In this document: positions 33,489 through 39,314 of the stretch, piece after piece
Numbering within the stretch: position 1 is the first letter of the stretch
How the letters are laid out: each line of letters opens with the position of its first letter
Assembly (NCBI GenBank): GCA_017886895.1
Contig: JAGHJD010000036.1
Coordinates: 1-39,314, forward strand
Direction: 5' to 3'
Source of the DNA: Clostridia bacterium
Lineage (GTDB): Bacteria; Bacillota; Clostridia; Christensenellales; Borkfalkiaceae
Length of the DNA: 39,314 nucleotides
Position numbers and translations under genes: made by a program
The notes under the pieces: model-generated
Databases searched by the model: none
Told to the model about the DNA's origin: nothing
What the model saw: only the letters and a program-made list of their open reading frames with translations

Positions 33489-33611
33489 GTAATCGAACGA
33501 AAGACGCAAGCGCTTCCGCTCGGTTACCTTCAACAGCTCATCATTTTCCCCCTTATCATATATGGATCGGGCGCAGACCGTAAAGGTTCTGCGCCCGGTT
33601 CATATTTTTTT
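33489..33611 (+). ncRNA. Candidate small non-coding RNA of about 123 nt
   Basis: A good sigma-A promoter and a strong intrinsic terminator bracket about 123 bases without a credible reading frame. A 5' hairpin pairs TAATCGA with TCGGTTA (one wobble) around the palindrome AAGCGCTT. A single-stranded U/C-rich segment, CAACAGCTCATCATTTTCCCC, follows before the terminator. No gene starts in the next 400 bases, so it is not an obvious leader. I could not match it to 6S, SRP or tmRNA by eye. Confidence 0.6.
33561..33611 (+). terminator. Terminator of the candidate small RNA
   Basis: A stem of about 17 bp containing CGGGCGCAGA/TCTGCGCCCG (33568-33577 with 33588-33597) extended by AT and GU pairs, then T7. 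Confidence 0.9.
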
Positions 33612-33615
33612 GGTT

Positions 33616-33751
33616 TCGCGCAAACCTCGCAAAAGAGATGCTGCGGTTTGCGCGAGTTTGAGGGGACAACCGCTGCCCTTGCGGGACAGCCGTTTTCCCC
33701 TCTGCGTGCGACCTTTAAGGGCTCTCCATTATAAGTCGCACGCATTCACCC
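33616..33751 (+). repeat. Three-hairpin repeat element, copy E3
   Basis: Hairpin C: TCGCGCAAACC (33616-33626) with GGTTTGCGCGA (33645-33655). Hairpin A: 33660-33678 with 33683-33702. Hairpin B: TGCGTGCGAC (33703-33712) with GTCGCACGCA (33735-33744), loop CTTTAAGGGCTCTCCATTATAA. Ends ATTCACCC; a GCCGAAA/TTTCGGC hairpin follows at 33763-33778. It begins five bases after the small RNA terminator. Confidence 0.87.
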
Positions 33752-33909
33752 CTTTTGGGAGAGCCGAAAGTTTTCGGCAAGTTGGGTGCGCTTAGGCAAA
33801 AACGTGGTTTTGCCACGCGCAATGGATTATTAAAAGAGTAAAAAGCGTGGTTTTGCTTGCGCGAGATATTATAGAAATCGCACCGCATTCATTTTTTTCA
33901 GAAATTCCT

Positions 33910-33936
33910 CCCCGCAGTATATGCGGGGAATTTTTT
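33910..33936 (+). terminator. Terminator-like hairpin upstream of spoIVFA
   Basis: CCCCGCA (33910-33916) with TGCGGGG (33922-33928), followed by AATTTTTTAT. It isolates the spoIVF operon from the repeat block. Confidence 0.75.
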
Positions 33937-33955
33937 ATTTGTGCGGGAATTTTGT

Positions 33956-33983
33956 TCTATATCGGCTTGTCCGCGCATACAAT
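33956..33983 (+). promoter_or_regulatory. Sigma-E-like sporulation promoter of spoIVFA-spoIVFB
   Basis: -10 CATACAAT (33976-33983) is the sigma-E consensus. TCTATAT (33956-33962), 13 bases upstream, resembles the sigma-E -35 (ATATT-like). In Bacillus subtilis the spoIVF operon is transcribed by sigma-E in the mother cell, so motif and gene agree. Confidence 0.7.
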
Positions 33984-34013
33984 GTTTACACAGCAGCGAA
34001 AAGGAGGAAAGGT

Positions 34014-34805
34014 ATGAGCGAACCCATCGATTACGCCGAAATGCTGGAAATACCGGTCAATACGCTGAACGTCACAAAAAAGAAGAGCCGTAAAAAGCGG
34101 GAGACGGACCTGAAGGAACAGGCGGTCGCCGCCGTCAACGAGCGCGCGGAAGAGCGCGCGGACGCGTTTGCGCAGCCGCCCGCCGCCGACCTGCCCGAAA
34201 CGGGGACCGCCGCAGAGGAAAACCTCGTCGACTACGGCGCGGGCGCCCTGCCCGAAGAAAAGCCGCGCAAAAAATTTCTGGACAGCCGCCTGCTCATCGC
34301 CGAATTTGCGGCGGTGCTGGGGCTGGTCGCGCTCATTCTGCTGACCAACATCTTCTGGGAGGACAGCGCCATCAACACCTTCTTTGCGGGGCTCGTCGAT
34401 CCGCAGGAAGAGGCGGTGCAGACGGTGGACGAACGCGACTACTCCGAACTCACGCTCGGCTCCGTCGTCTCGGACGGGAGTGTCGAGTGCACCGTGTCGG
34501 ATACGGGCATCCTCTCCTTTACGGCAGAGTGCAGCGTCTATGCGCCCTATGACGGCACGGTTACAAACGTTTCGCAGGGCGAAGACGGGCTGTACACCGT
34601 CGAGGTGGGGCACACCACCTCCTTTTCCACCGTTTTTTCGGGGCTGACGTACGTCTATTTCGCGGCAGGGGAATCGGTCTATTCCACGATCCCGCTCGGG
34701 TACAGCGACGCATCTTCCGCCGTGTCCGTGGCGATGTACGACGCGGGCACGCTCATCCAGTCCTATTCCGTCGATGAAGACAACGATATCGTCTGGAACC
34801 TTTAA
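34014..34805 (+). CDS. spoIVFA: SpoIVFA-like regulator of pro-sigma-K processing (degenerate M23 domain)
   Basis: 263 residues. A charged N-terminal cytoplasmic part (1-90), one membrane helix (about 92-114) and a C-terminal outer domain (about 165-263) resembling a LytM/M23 fold (YAPYDGTVTNVSQGEDGLYTVEV-type strands) without the zinc HxH residues. In Bacillus SpoIVFA holds the SpoIVFB protease in the forespore-engulfing membrane and keeps it inhibited. Position before spoIVFB and the sigma-E-like promoter support the call. AAGGAGG marks the start. Confidence 0.85.
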   Translation: MSEPIDYAEMLEIPVNTLNVTKKKSRKKRETDLKEQAVAAVNERAEERADAFAQPPAADLPETGTAAEENLVDYGAGALPEEKPRKKFLDSRLLIAEFAAVLGLVALILLTNIFWEDSAINTFFAGLVDPQEEAVQTVDERDYSELTLGSVVSDGSVECTVSDTGILSFTAECSVYAPYDGTVTNVSQGEDGLYTVEVGHTTSFSTVFSGLTYVYFAAGESVYSTIPLGYSDASSAVSVAMYDAGTLIQSYSVDEDNDIVWNL

Positions 34806-34878
34806 AGAGCGCCTCTCGGCGCGTCTTGCCGCGCGGCGTGCGCGGCGGGGCGGAAGAGGGCGCGGAAGCGAGGGGCGG

Positions 34879-35715
34879 ATGACGGTCTCCGTGCATCCGC
34901 TCTTTGTGCTGTTCGGGCTCTTCTTTTTTCTGCGCGGCGAGCTGTTCCTGTTCCTCGTGTGCACTGCCGCGGCGGTCATCCACGAGTTCGGGCACGCACT
35001 GTACGCGTCGCGCATCGGGTGCAGGCTCAACCGCATCCTGCTCCTGCCCTGCGGCGCCGTGGTGCAGGGGGACATCGAGGGGATCTCCCTGCGCGACGAG
35101 GTCAGGCTCGCCTTGGCGGGACCCGCCGTCAACGCGGCGTGCGCCGTGTTGTTCGCGGCGCTGTGGTGGTTCTTCCCCGAGACCTACGCCTTTACGGATA
35201 CGGCGGCGTATATGTCGGCGGGGCTGTGCGCCGTCAACCTTCTGCCCGCCTATCCGCTGGACGGCGGCAGGGTGCTCTACTGCGCCGTCGCGCATTTCCG
35301 CGGCGCAAAGGCGGCGCGGAAGGTGTGCGTTGCATGCAGCATGGCGGTCGCGGCGGCGGTGCTCGCGCTGTTTGTGCTCAGCTTTTTTGCCGCCGTCAAT
35401 TTTACGCTGCTGTTCTTCGCCCTGTTCATCGTGTTCGGCACCTTCGGCGGCAGAGACTGCCGCTACGACCGCCTCGCGCCCGATCTAATGAAGGCGCTTT
35501 CGCGGGGCGCAGAGGTCAGGCGAATCGCACTCTCGGGGCGGTGCACGGTGAAGAAAGCGCTCTCCTTTCTCGAGCGGGGCAAGCAGGTCGAGTTTGCCGT
35601 GCACGGCGACGACGGCGAGCTCGTCTGCGTGCTCAGCGAGCGCGAATTTTTCGCGATTTTGCAGCATGCGGACATCTATGCGCCCATCGGGAGATATATA
35701 AACGAAGAGTTTTGA
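34879..35715 (+). CDS. spoIVFB: SpoIVFB site-2 protease (M50)
   Basis: 278 residues. An intramembrane zinc protease that in Bacillus cleaves pro-sigma-K. HEFGH (His35, Glu36, His39) and NLLPAYPLDGGR (Asp128) are the metal site; about six hydrophobic helices are present. The last 70 residues look like a single CBS-type domain, as in SpoIVFB. The chosen ATG gives the usual start just before VHPLF; an in-frame ATG at 34774 would overlap spoIVFA and add 35 basic residues. Confidence 0.92.
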   Translation: MTVSVHPLFVLFGLFFFLRGELFLFLVCTAAAVIHEFGHALYASRIGCRLNRILLLPCGAVVQGDIEGISLRDEVRLALAGPAVNAACAVLFAALWWFFPETYAFTDTAAYMSAGLCAVNLLPAYPLDGGRVLYCAVAHFRGAKAARKVCVACSMAVAAAVLALFVLSFFAAVNFTLLFFALFIVFGTFGGRDCRYDRLAPDLMKALSRGAEVRRIALSGRCTVKKALSFLERGKQVEFAVHGDDGELVCVLSEREFFAILQHADIYAPIGRYINEEF

Positions 35716-35786
35716 AACAAAACGCGCGCATTTTTGCAAAAAACGGCAGAATGTGCGCATTTTTGTACGTTTTTTTTAAATTGCTC

Positions 35787-35815
35787 TTGCAAAGGCGGCG
35801 GGTCTGTGTTAAAAT
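35787..35815 (+). promoter_or_regulatory. Promoter of the ribonuclease E/G gene
   Basis: -35 TTGCAA (35787-35792), 17-bp spacer, -10 TAAAAT (35810-35815), 69 bp before the start. Confidence 0.7.
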
Positions 35816-35884
35816 AAATGACAAAGCTGTATTTTGCGAGTACAGTGCCGCCGTATACGGCGGCAAGCGGAGCTGTGTGCGGTT

Positions 35885-37363
35885 ATGCAAAAGACCATGT
35901 ATTTCGACCGTTTCGGCAAGAAGAACCTTGCCGCGGTCGTCGAGGCGGGAAAGCTCGTTGAATTTCACGCGGATGACGTTACGGAGAACGAAAAGGCGGG
36001 CAATATCTTCAAAGGGCGCGTCGTCAACGTGCTCGCGGGCATGCAGGCGGCGTTCGTCGCCTACGGCGGGGAGAAGAACGGCTACCTCGCCGCGGGGGAT
36101 ATGCCCGCCGAGGCGGACGCGGTGCTCCCCGCGGAGCTGAACGTAAAGCCGGGCGACATCGTCATGGTACAGCTCTCCAAAGCGCCCATCGGCACGAAGG
36201 GCGCCCGCCTGACGATGAATCTCTCCTTTGTGGGGAAGAACCTCATCTATCTGCCGTCGGCGCCCTTCTGCGCGATCTCGCGCAAGATCACGGATGAAGA
36301 GACGCGTGAACGGATGCTCGGCTGGGCGAAAAAACTTGCGCCCGAAGGGGGCGTGATCCTCCGCACGCAGGCGGAGGGGGTGCGCTTTTCTCTGCTCAAA
36401 GAGGAGCTGCGCACGCTGCGCCGCCTGTATGAGGACGCTCTCGAAAATTTCGGACGCGCCGCCGTGGGCGAGTGCGTGTTCCGCGAGGGCGATCTGCACG
36501 CGCGCCTTCTGCGCGACTTCGACCTCACGGGCGTGGATAAGATCTACGTCGGCGACGCACAGGCGTACGCGCGCGCGGAAAAGCTGTTCGCCTCTGCGCG
36601 GAGCGGGCTGAAAAACAAGCTCGTGCGCTATACGGGCGAGCGCGAAATGCTCGAGTACTTCGGGCTGGAGAAACAGCTCTGCGCGCTCACCGACCGCCGC
36701 GTGGAGCTGGAGAGCGGCGCGTACCTTGTCATCGACAAGACGGAGGCGCTGACCGCGATCGACGTGAATACGGGCAAATTCACGGGCGAGACGGGGCTGG
36801 AGGACACGGTGTTCCGCACGAACCTCCTCGCCGCGCGGGAGATCGCGCGGCAGGTGCGGCTGCGCAACATCGGCGGCATCGTCGTCGTGGACTTTATCGA
36901 CATGGAGCGCGAAGAGCACCGCGCCGCCGTCACGGAGGAGCTTGCGGCGTGCCTGCGCGAGGACCGCGCGCAGTGCAACGTTTTTCCCATGACGGGGTTC
37001 GGGCTGGTGCAGTTCACGCGCAAAAAGACCAAGTGCGACAACATGGCAGTGCTCGCCAAGCCCTGCCCGTACTGCGGCGGAGCGGGAACGGTGCCCTCCG
37101 ACGAATTTCTCGCGTTCCGCATTCAGAGCGCGCTGAAAAAATGTTTTGCGGAAGGGTATGCCAACGCCGTCGTCGAGCTGAACGCGGGGCTGTACGCCTA
37201 CATTGTCTCCACCCGCCGCTTTTCGGACCTCGTGCGCGGGGAATGGCGCGAAAAGCGCGTCTACATGATCCCGCACCGCACCTACCACGAGGAGCAGTTC
37301 AACGTGCGCGGCGACAACAACCGCGTCCTCGACCTTCCCGAGACGGCGAAACTTTTATACTGA
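35885..37363 (+). CDS. rng: Ribonuclease E/G family endoribonuclease
   Basis: 492 residues, the size of RNase G-type enzymes without the RNase E scaffold tail. An S1 RNA-binding domain lies at about 35-120 (NIFKGRVVNVLAGMQAAFVAYG). Catalytic Asp293 (TAIDVNTG) and Asp336 (VVVDFIDM) are 43 residues apart, as in E. coli RNase E. The zinc-link cysteines Cys394 and Cys397 (CPYC) are present. Its place after spoIVFB is common in Clostridia, where rplU-rpmA often follows; here a repeat block follows instead. Confidence 0.94.
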   Translation: MQKTMYFDRFGKKNLAAVVEAGKLVEFHADDVTENEKAGNIFKGRVVNVLAGMQAAFVAYGGEKNGYLAAGDMPAEADAVLPAELNVKPGDIVMVQLSKAPIGTKGARLTMNLSFVGKNLIYLPSAPFCAISRKITDEETRERMLGWAKKLAPEGGVILRTQAEGVRFSLLKEELRTLRRLYEDALENFGRAAVGECVFREGDLHARLLRDFDLTGVDKIYVGDAQAYARAEKLFASARSGLKNKLVRYTGEREMLEYFGLEKQLCALTDRRVELESGAYLVIDKTEALTAIDVNTGKFTGETGLEDTVFRTNLLAAREIARQVRLRNIGGIVVVDFIDMEREEHRAAVTEELAACLREDRAQCNVFPMTGFGLVQFTRKKTKCDNMAVLAKPCPYCGGAGTVPSDEFLAFRIQSALKKCFAEGYANAVVELNAGLYAYIVSTRRFSDLVRGEWREKRVYMIPHRTYHEEQFNVRGDNNRVLDLPETAKLLY

Positions 37364-37368
37364 AATAT

Positions 37369-37634
37369 TCACGAAAAATTTTTTGAGCTGACAAAAAATT
37401 TTTCCGTGATTTTGAGGGAAACCCCGCCGCTCTTGCTTTGCGCGAGACGGCGGGGTTTCCCTCTGCGCCGCCTCGTCGAAACAGCATTTGCGTTGTAGCG
37501 GCTTGCCAAAAGGCAATCCGCAAACGCCGCAATACTGTTTCTCCTTCTCCCCAAAAATCTCGGGCGTAGCCCTGCGATTTTCGGGGCACCCCTTGTTTAG
37601 GGCACGCCTTTATAGAAGTGCGGCGCATTCACCT
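37369..37634 (+). repeat. Three-hairpin repeat element, copy E2, carrying an inserted M2 module
   Basis: It starts five bases after the rng stop. Hairpin C is the TCACG...CCGTGA arm pair with AAAAATTTTTT arms and loop GAGCTGAC (37369-37409). Hairpin A: 37414-37428 with 37448-37463. Hairpin B: TGCGCCGC (37464-37471) and GCGGCGCA (37620-37627) still pair, although the loop is expanded to about 148 bases by an M2 module (37473-37586). Ends ATTCACCT; GCCGCA/TGCGGC hairpin at 37646-37661. Confidence 0.85.
37473..37586 (-). repeat. Structured repeat module M2, copy d, inside E2
   Basis: Minus-strand copy: CCCCGAAAATC/GATTTTTGGGG stem around GGGCTACGCCC, then GAAACAG pairing with CTGTTTC in place of the GAGCG/CGCTC arms of other copies, ending GACGA. 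It lies exactly inside the hairpin B loop of E2. Confidence 0.78.
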
Positions 37635-37685
37635 TTCCCTATTCAGCCGCAGGTTTGCGGCAAATTGGGTGCGCTAAACAGGGTT

Positions 37686-37792
37686 CCCGAAAATCGCAAC
37701 GAAGTGAGATTTTTGGGAAGAGGAGGAGCGGAGCGCACATGCGAGCATTGCCCCAAGGGGCAATGCGAGAAAGCAGCCGACCGCTCCGACGA
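37686..37792 (+). repeat. Structured repeat module M2, copy b
   Basis: CCCGAAAATC/GATTTTTGGG, then AGGAGGAGCGGAGC. The perfect 10-bp stem GCATTGCCCC/GGGGCAATGC has an AA loop. It ends CCGCTCCGACGA. Confidence 0.82.
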
Positions 37793-37872
37793 AAAAGCGC
37801 GGTTTTGCCAAGCGCAGAAGATTATTTAATATAGCGTGGCTTTGGAACGCGCAATTTGATTATTGAAATAGT

Positions 37873-38011
37873 TCACGAAAAATTTTTTGAGCTGACAAAA
37901 AATTTTTCCGTGATTTGAGGGAGAAACCGACACCCTTGCGGGATGTTGGTTTCTCCCTCTTTCGGGCACCTTTTGGGGGCACACCGTTATAGAAGTGCCC
38001 GAAATTCACCC
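37873..38011 (+). repeat. Three-hairpin repeat element, copy E4
   Basis: Hairpin C is nearly identical to that of E2 (37873-37913). Hairpin A: 37917-37935 with 37940-37959. Hairpin B: TTTCGGGCAC (37960-37969) with GTGCCCGAAA (37995-38004). Ends ATTCACCC; CACCGC/GCGGTG follows. It lies about 230 bp after E2 in the same orientation, so most of the element is duplicated. Confidence 0.87.
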
Positions 38012-38093
38012 TCTTCCGTCACACCGCCCACGCGGTGCAGGGTGCAAAAGCAAAAAGCGTGGTTTTTGCGTGCGCAAAAATTATTAAAAATAT

Positions 38094-38224
38094 TCACGGA
38101 ATTTCTTTCAAAAGAGAGGAAAGCAATTTCCGTGAGCGGAGAGACGACGGAAAATCCGCCGCCGCAGGGGTTCCCTGCGGCGGCGGATTTTCTGCGCCCG
38201 CGGCGCAATTTGCGCCGCGGGCGC
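38094..38224. repeat. Three consecutive hairpins before the acetyltransferase gene
   Basis: TCACGG...CCGTGA arms (38094-38109 with 38119-38135), then a perfect 19-bp stem including AAAA/TTTT ends (38151-38169 with 38173-38191), then a perfect 15-bp stem (38194-38208 with 38210-38224). The order resembles hairpins C, A and B of the E family but without the tags, so it may be a diverged copy. The middle stem, ending TTTTCT, could terminate transcription. Confidence 0.65.
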
Positions 38225-38262
38225 ATAGTATGGAACAGACTTGTTTTTGCGGGAGGCAGGGC

Positions 38263-38898
38263 ATGGCGTATAAGATCATCGACCCCGAAACGGTCACGAT
38301 TGCCGCGGACGCGGAGATCGGCGAGGGCGTCGTCATCTTCCCGAACAACCATATCCTCGGCGGCTGCCGCATCGGCGCGGGGGCGGTGCTGTACCCGAAC
38401 AACATTCTGGAAGAGACGACCGTGGGCGCGGGCGCGCGCGTCACGGCGAGCGTGGCGCGCGGCGCGGTCATAGGCAAGGACGCGGAGGTCGGCCCCTTCG
38501 CCAACCTGCGCGCGGGGGCGTGCGTCGGCGAAAACTGCCGCATCGGCGACTTCGTGGAGATCAAAAACGCAAGTATCGGCGCGGGGAGCAAAGTCAGCCA
38601 CCTCGCCTACGTCGGCGACGCGGAGATCGGGAAGGGGTGCAATCTCGGCTGCGGCGTCGTGTTCTGCAACTACGACGGCGCGCGCAAGGCGCACACCGTC
38701 GTGGAGGACGGGTGTTTTATCGGCAGCAACGTCAACCTCGTTGCGCCGCTGCGCATCGGGCGGGGCAGCTACATCGCCGCGGGAACGACCGTCACGCGCG
38801 ACGTGCCGCCCGATTCCTTCATCATCGGCAGGGCGCGGCAGGAGAGCTGCGAGCATTTGGCGGAAAAGTACGTGCGGCACGGGCGCGGGCGTCGCTGA
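38263..38898 (+). CDS. Free-standing GlmU-type left-handed beta-helix acetyltransferase domain
   Basis: 211 residues made of hexapeptide repeats. It corresponds to the C-terminal half of GlmU: VGPFANLRAG, IGDFVEIKNA, SHLAYVGDAEIG with His113 matching the catalytic His363 of E. coli GlmU, CNYDGARKAHT, IGSNVNLVAP and GRARQ. The N-terminal pyrophosphorylase domain is missing. It may acetylate glucosamine-1-phosphate with a separate uridylyltransferase, or another sugar. ATG with GGAGG upstream at 38263. Confidence 0.88.
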   Translation: MAYKIIDPETVTIAADAEIGEGVVIFPNNHILGGCRIGAGAVLYPNNILEETTVGAGARVTASVARGAVIGKDAEVGPFANLRAGACVGENCRIGDFVEIKNASIGAGSKVSHLAYVGDAEIGKGCNLGCGVVFCNYDGARKAHTVVEDGCFIGSNVNLVAPLRIGRGSYIAAGTTVTRDVPPDSFIIGRARQESCEHLAEKYVRHGRGRR

Positions 38899-38983
38899 TC
38901 GCATGCGGCAGGGCGGGGGTGAAACGGTTTGCTTTCTGCCGCCTTTTACCGCGGCGCATGCAGGATGAAACAAGAATTTTATT

Positions 38984-39112
38984 GTCATCCCGAGCTTGCC
39001 GAGGGGCTTACGCTCCGTCATCCCGAGCTTGCCGAGGGGCTTGCGCTCCGTCATCCCGAGCCTGTCGAGGGGAAGCAGCCTTTGTCATCCCGAGCTTGTC
39101 GAGGGATCTGAG
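38984..39112. repeat. Four tandem TCATCCCGAGC repeat units
   Basis: Units start at 38984, 39017, 39050 and 39084 with 33-34 bp period. Each begins GTCATCCCGAGC and continues TTGCCGAGG or CTGTCGAGG. Units abut with no unique spacers, so this is not a CRISPR array. It is the same family as at 19553-19860. Confidence 0.82.
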
Positions 39113-39131
39113 CCGAATGCGTTGAAAAACT

Positions 39132-39273
39132 TTGCTTGCAAGGGGTAAAACGAGCACGCCGCAATCGGCGATATATGGGCGCGTGCCCCCCTGTGTCATT
39201 TCGAAGGCGCGCGAAGATTTACCTTGCTTGCAAAGGGTAAAACGAGCGCGCCGCAATCGGCGGCGTATGGGCG
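39132..39273. repeat. 50-bp direct repeats (39132-39181 and 39224-39273)
   Basis: Two near-identical copies share GGGTAAAACGAGC and GCCGCAATCGGCG (a small hairpin), separated by 42 bp that include another TGTCATTTCGA unit. No gene was seen from 38899 to the window end. Confidence 0.78.
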
Positions 39274-39314
39274 TATGCCCATGGCAACTTGTTGCCGAAA
39301 GCGCCAGCTTTTCA

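Noticed and set aside
33489..33611. T-box or riboswitch leader
   Set aside because: No specifier loop or T-box sequence is seen and no gene begins within 400 bases downstream.
38984..39112. Possible CRISPR array (33-34 bp periodic repeats)
   Set aside because: Repeat units abut without unique spacers, no cas genes are near, and units match the widespread TCATCC intergenic repeat type.

Overview
The window looks like a chromosomal segment from an uncultured, spore-forming, GC-rich Clostridia-type Firmicute (inference). Sporulation genes (yyaC, spmA-spmB, spoIVFA-spoIVFB), the Firmicute rpmH-rnpA-yidD-yidC-jag block and metG/tatD/rsmA support this. Coding DNA is GC-rich, while the region at about 1.6-3.1 kb is strikingly AT-rich.

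Layout. 1-487: 5' part of ftsH (minus). 488-3191: long intergenic region with an 83-bp duplicated repeat, four parS-type ParB sites (one canonical, one inside a perfect 46-bp palindrome) and a dense field of GCGCAA motifs. 3192-5904: yyaC, a disordered lineage-specific frame and a decayed phage-like fragment. 5905-9424: HtrA-like lipoprotein protease, then an rsmG-SLOG-membrane protein operon, all minus. 9425-9829: DnaA-box-like cluster and a strand switch next to dnaN, a candidate oriC; dnaA is not in the window. 9830-14271: dnaN, rpmH, rnpA, yidD, yidC, jag. 14511-19130: M16 peptidase homologue, ATP-grasp ligase, tilS, hpt, queH. 19907-24011: divergent AraC regulator and GH127 lipoprotein. 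24294-26401: Rrf2 regulator, cysteine desulfurase, PNPOx-like protein. 26475-32041 (minus): rsmA, a TatD-associated radical SAM protein, tatD, a sigma-factor/beta-propeller deletion scar, metG. 32215-38898: spmAB, a candidate small RNA, spoIVFAB with a sigma-E-like promoter, an RNase E/G gene, and a free-standing GlmU-type acetyltransferase. The right end holds TCATCC-type repeats.

The most unusual signal is in the intergenic blocks at 19.1-19.5, 29.4-30.1, 33.6-33.9 and 37.4-38.2 kb. They contain a modular family of multi-hairpin elements. Loops and short tags are conserved between copies, but stem arms change and stay complementary. At least three elements sit directly after a gene's stop codon in that gene's orientation; one supplies the last codons of queH, and another carries a second hairpin module inserted in its loop. 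I do not recognise this family. It could be structured 3'-UTR RNA or hairpin-based mobile DNA, and it is the best candidate here for something undescribed.

Functionally the window combines origin-proximal replication and segregation (dnaN, parS), membrane protein biogenesis (yidC, yidD, ftsH), tRNA/rRNA modification and translation (rnpA, rpmH, tilS, queH, rsmA, rsmG, metG), Fe-S/sulfur supply, spore maturation and one arabinoside-use locus.
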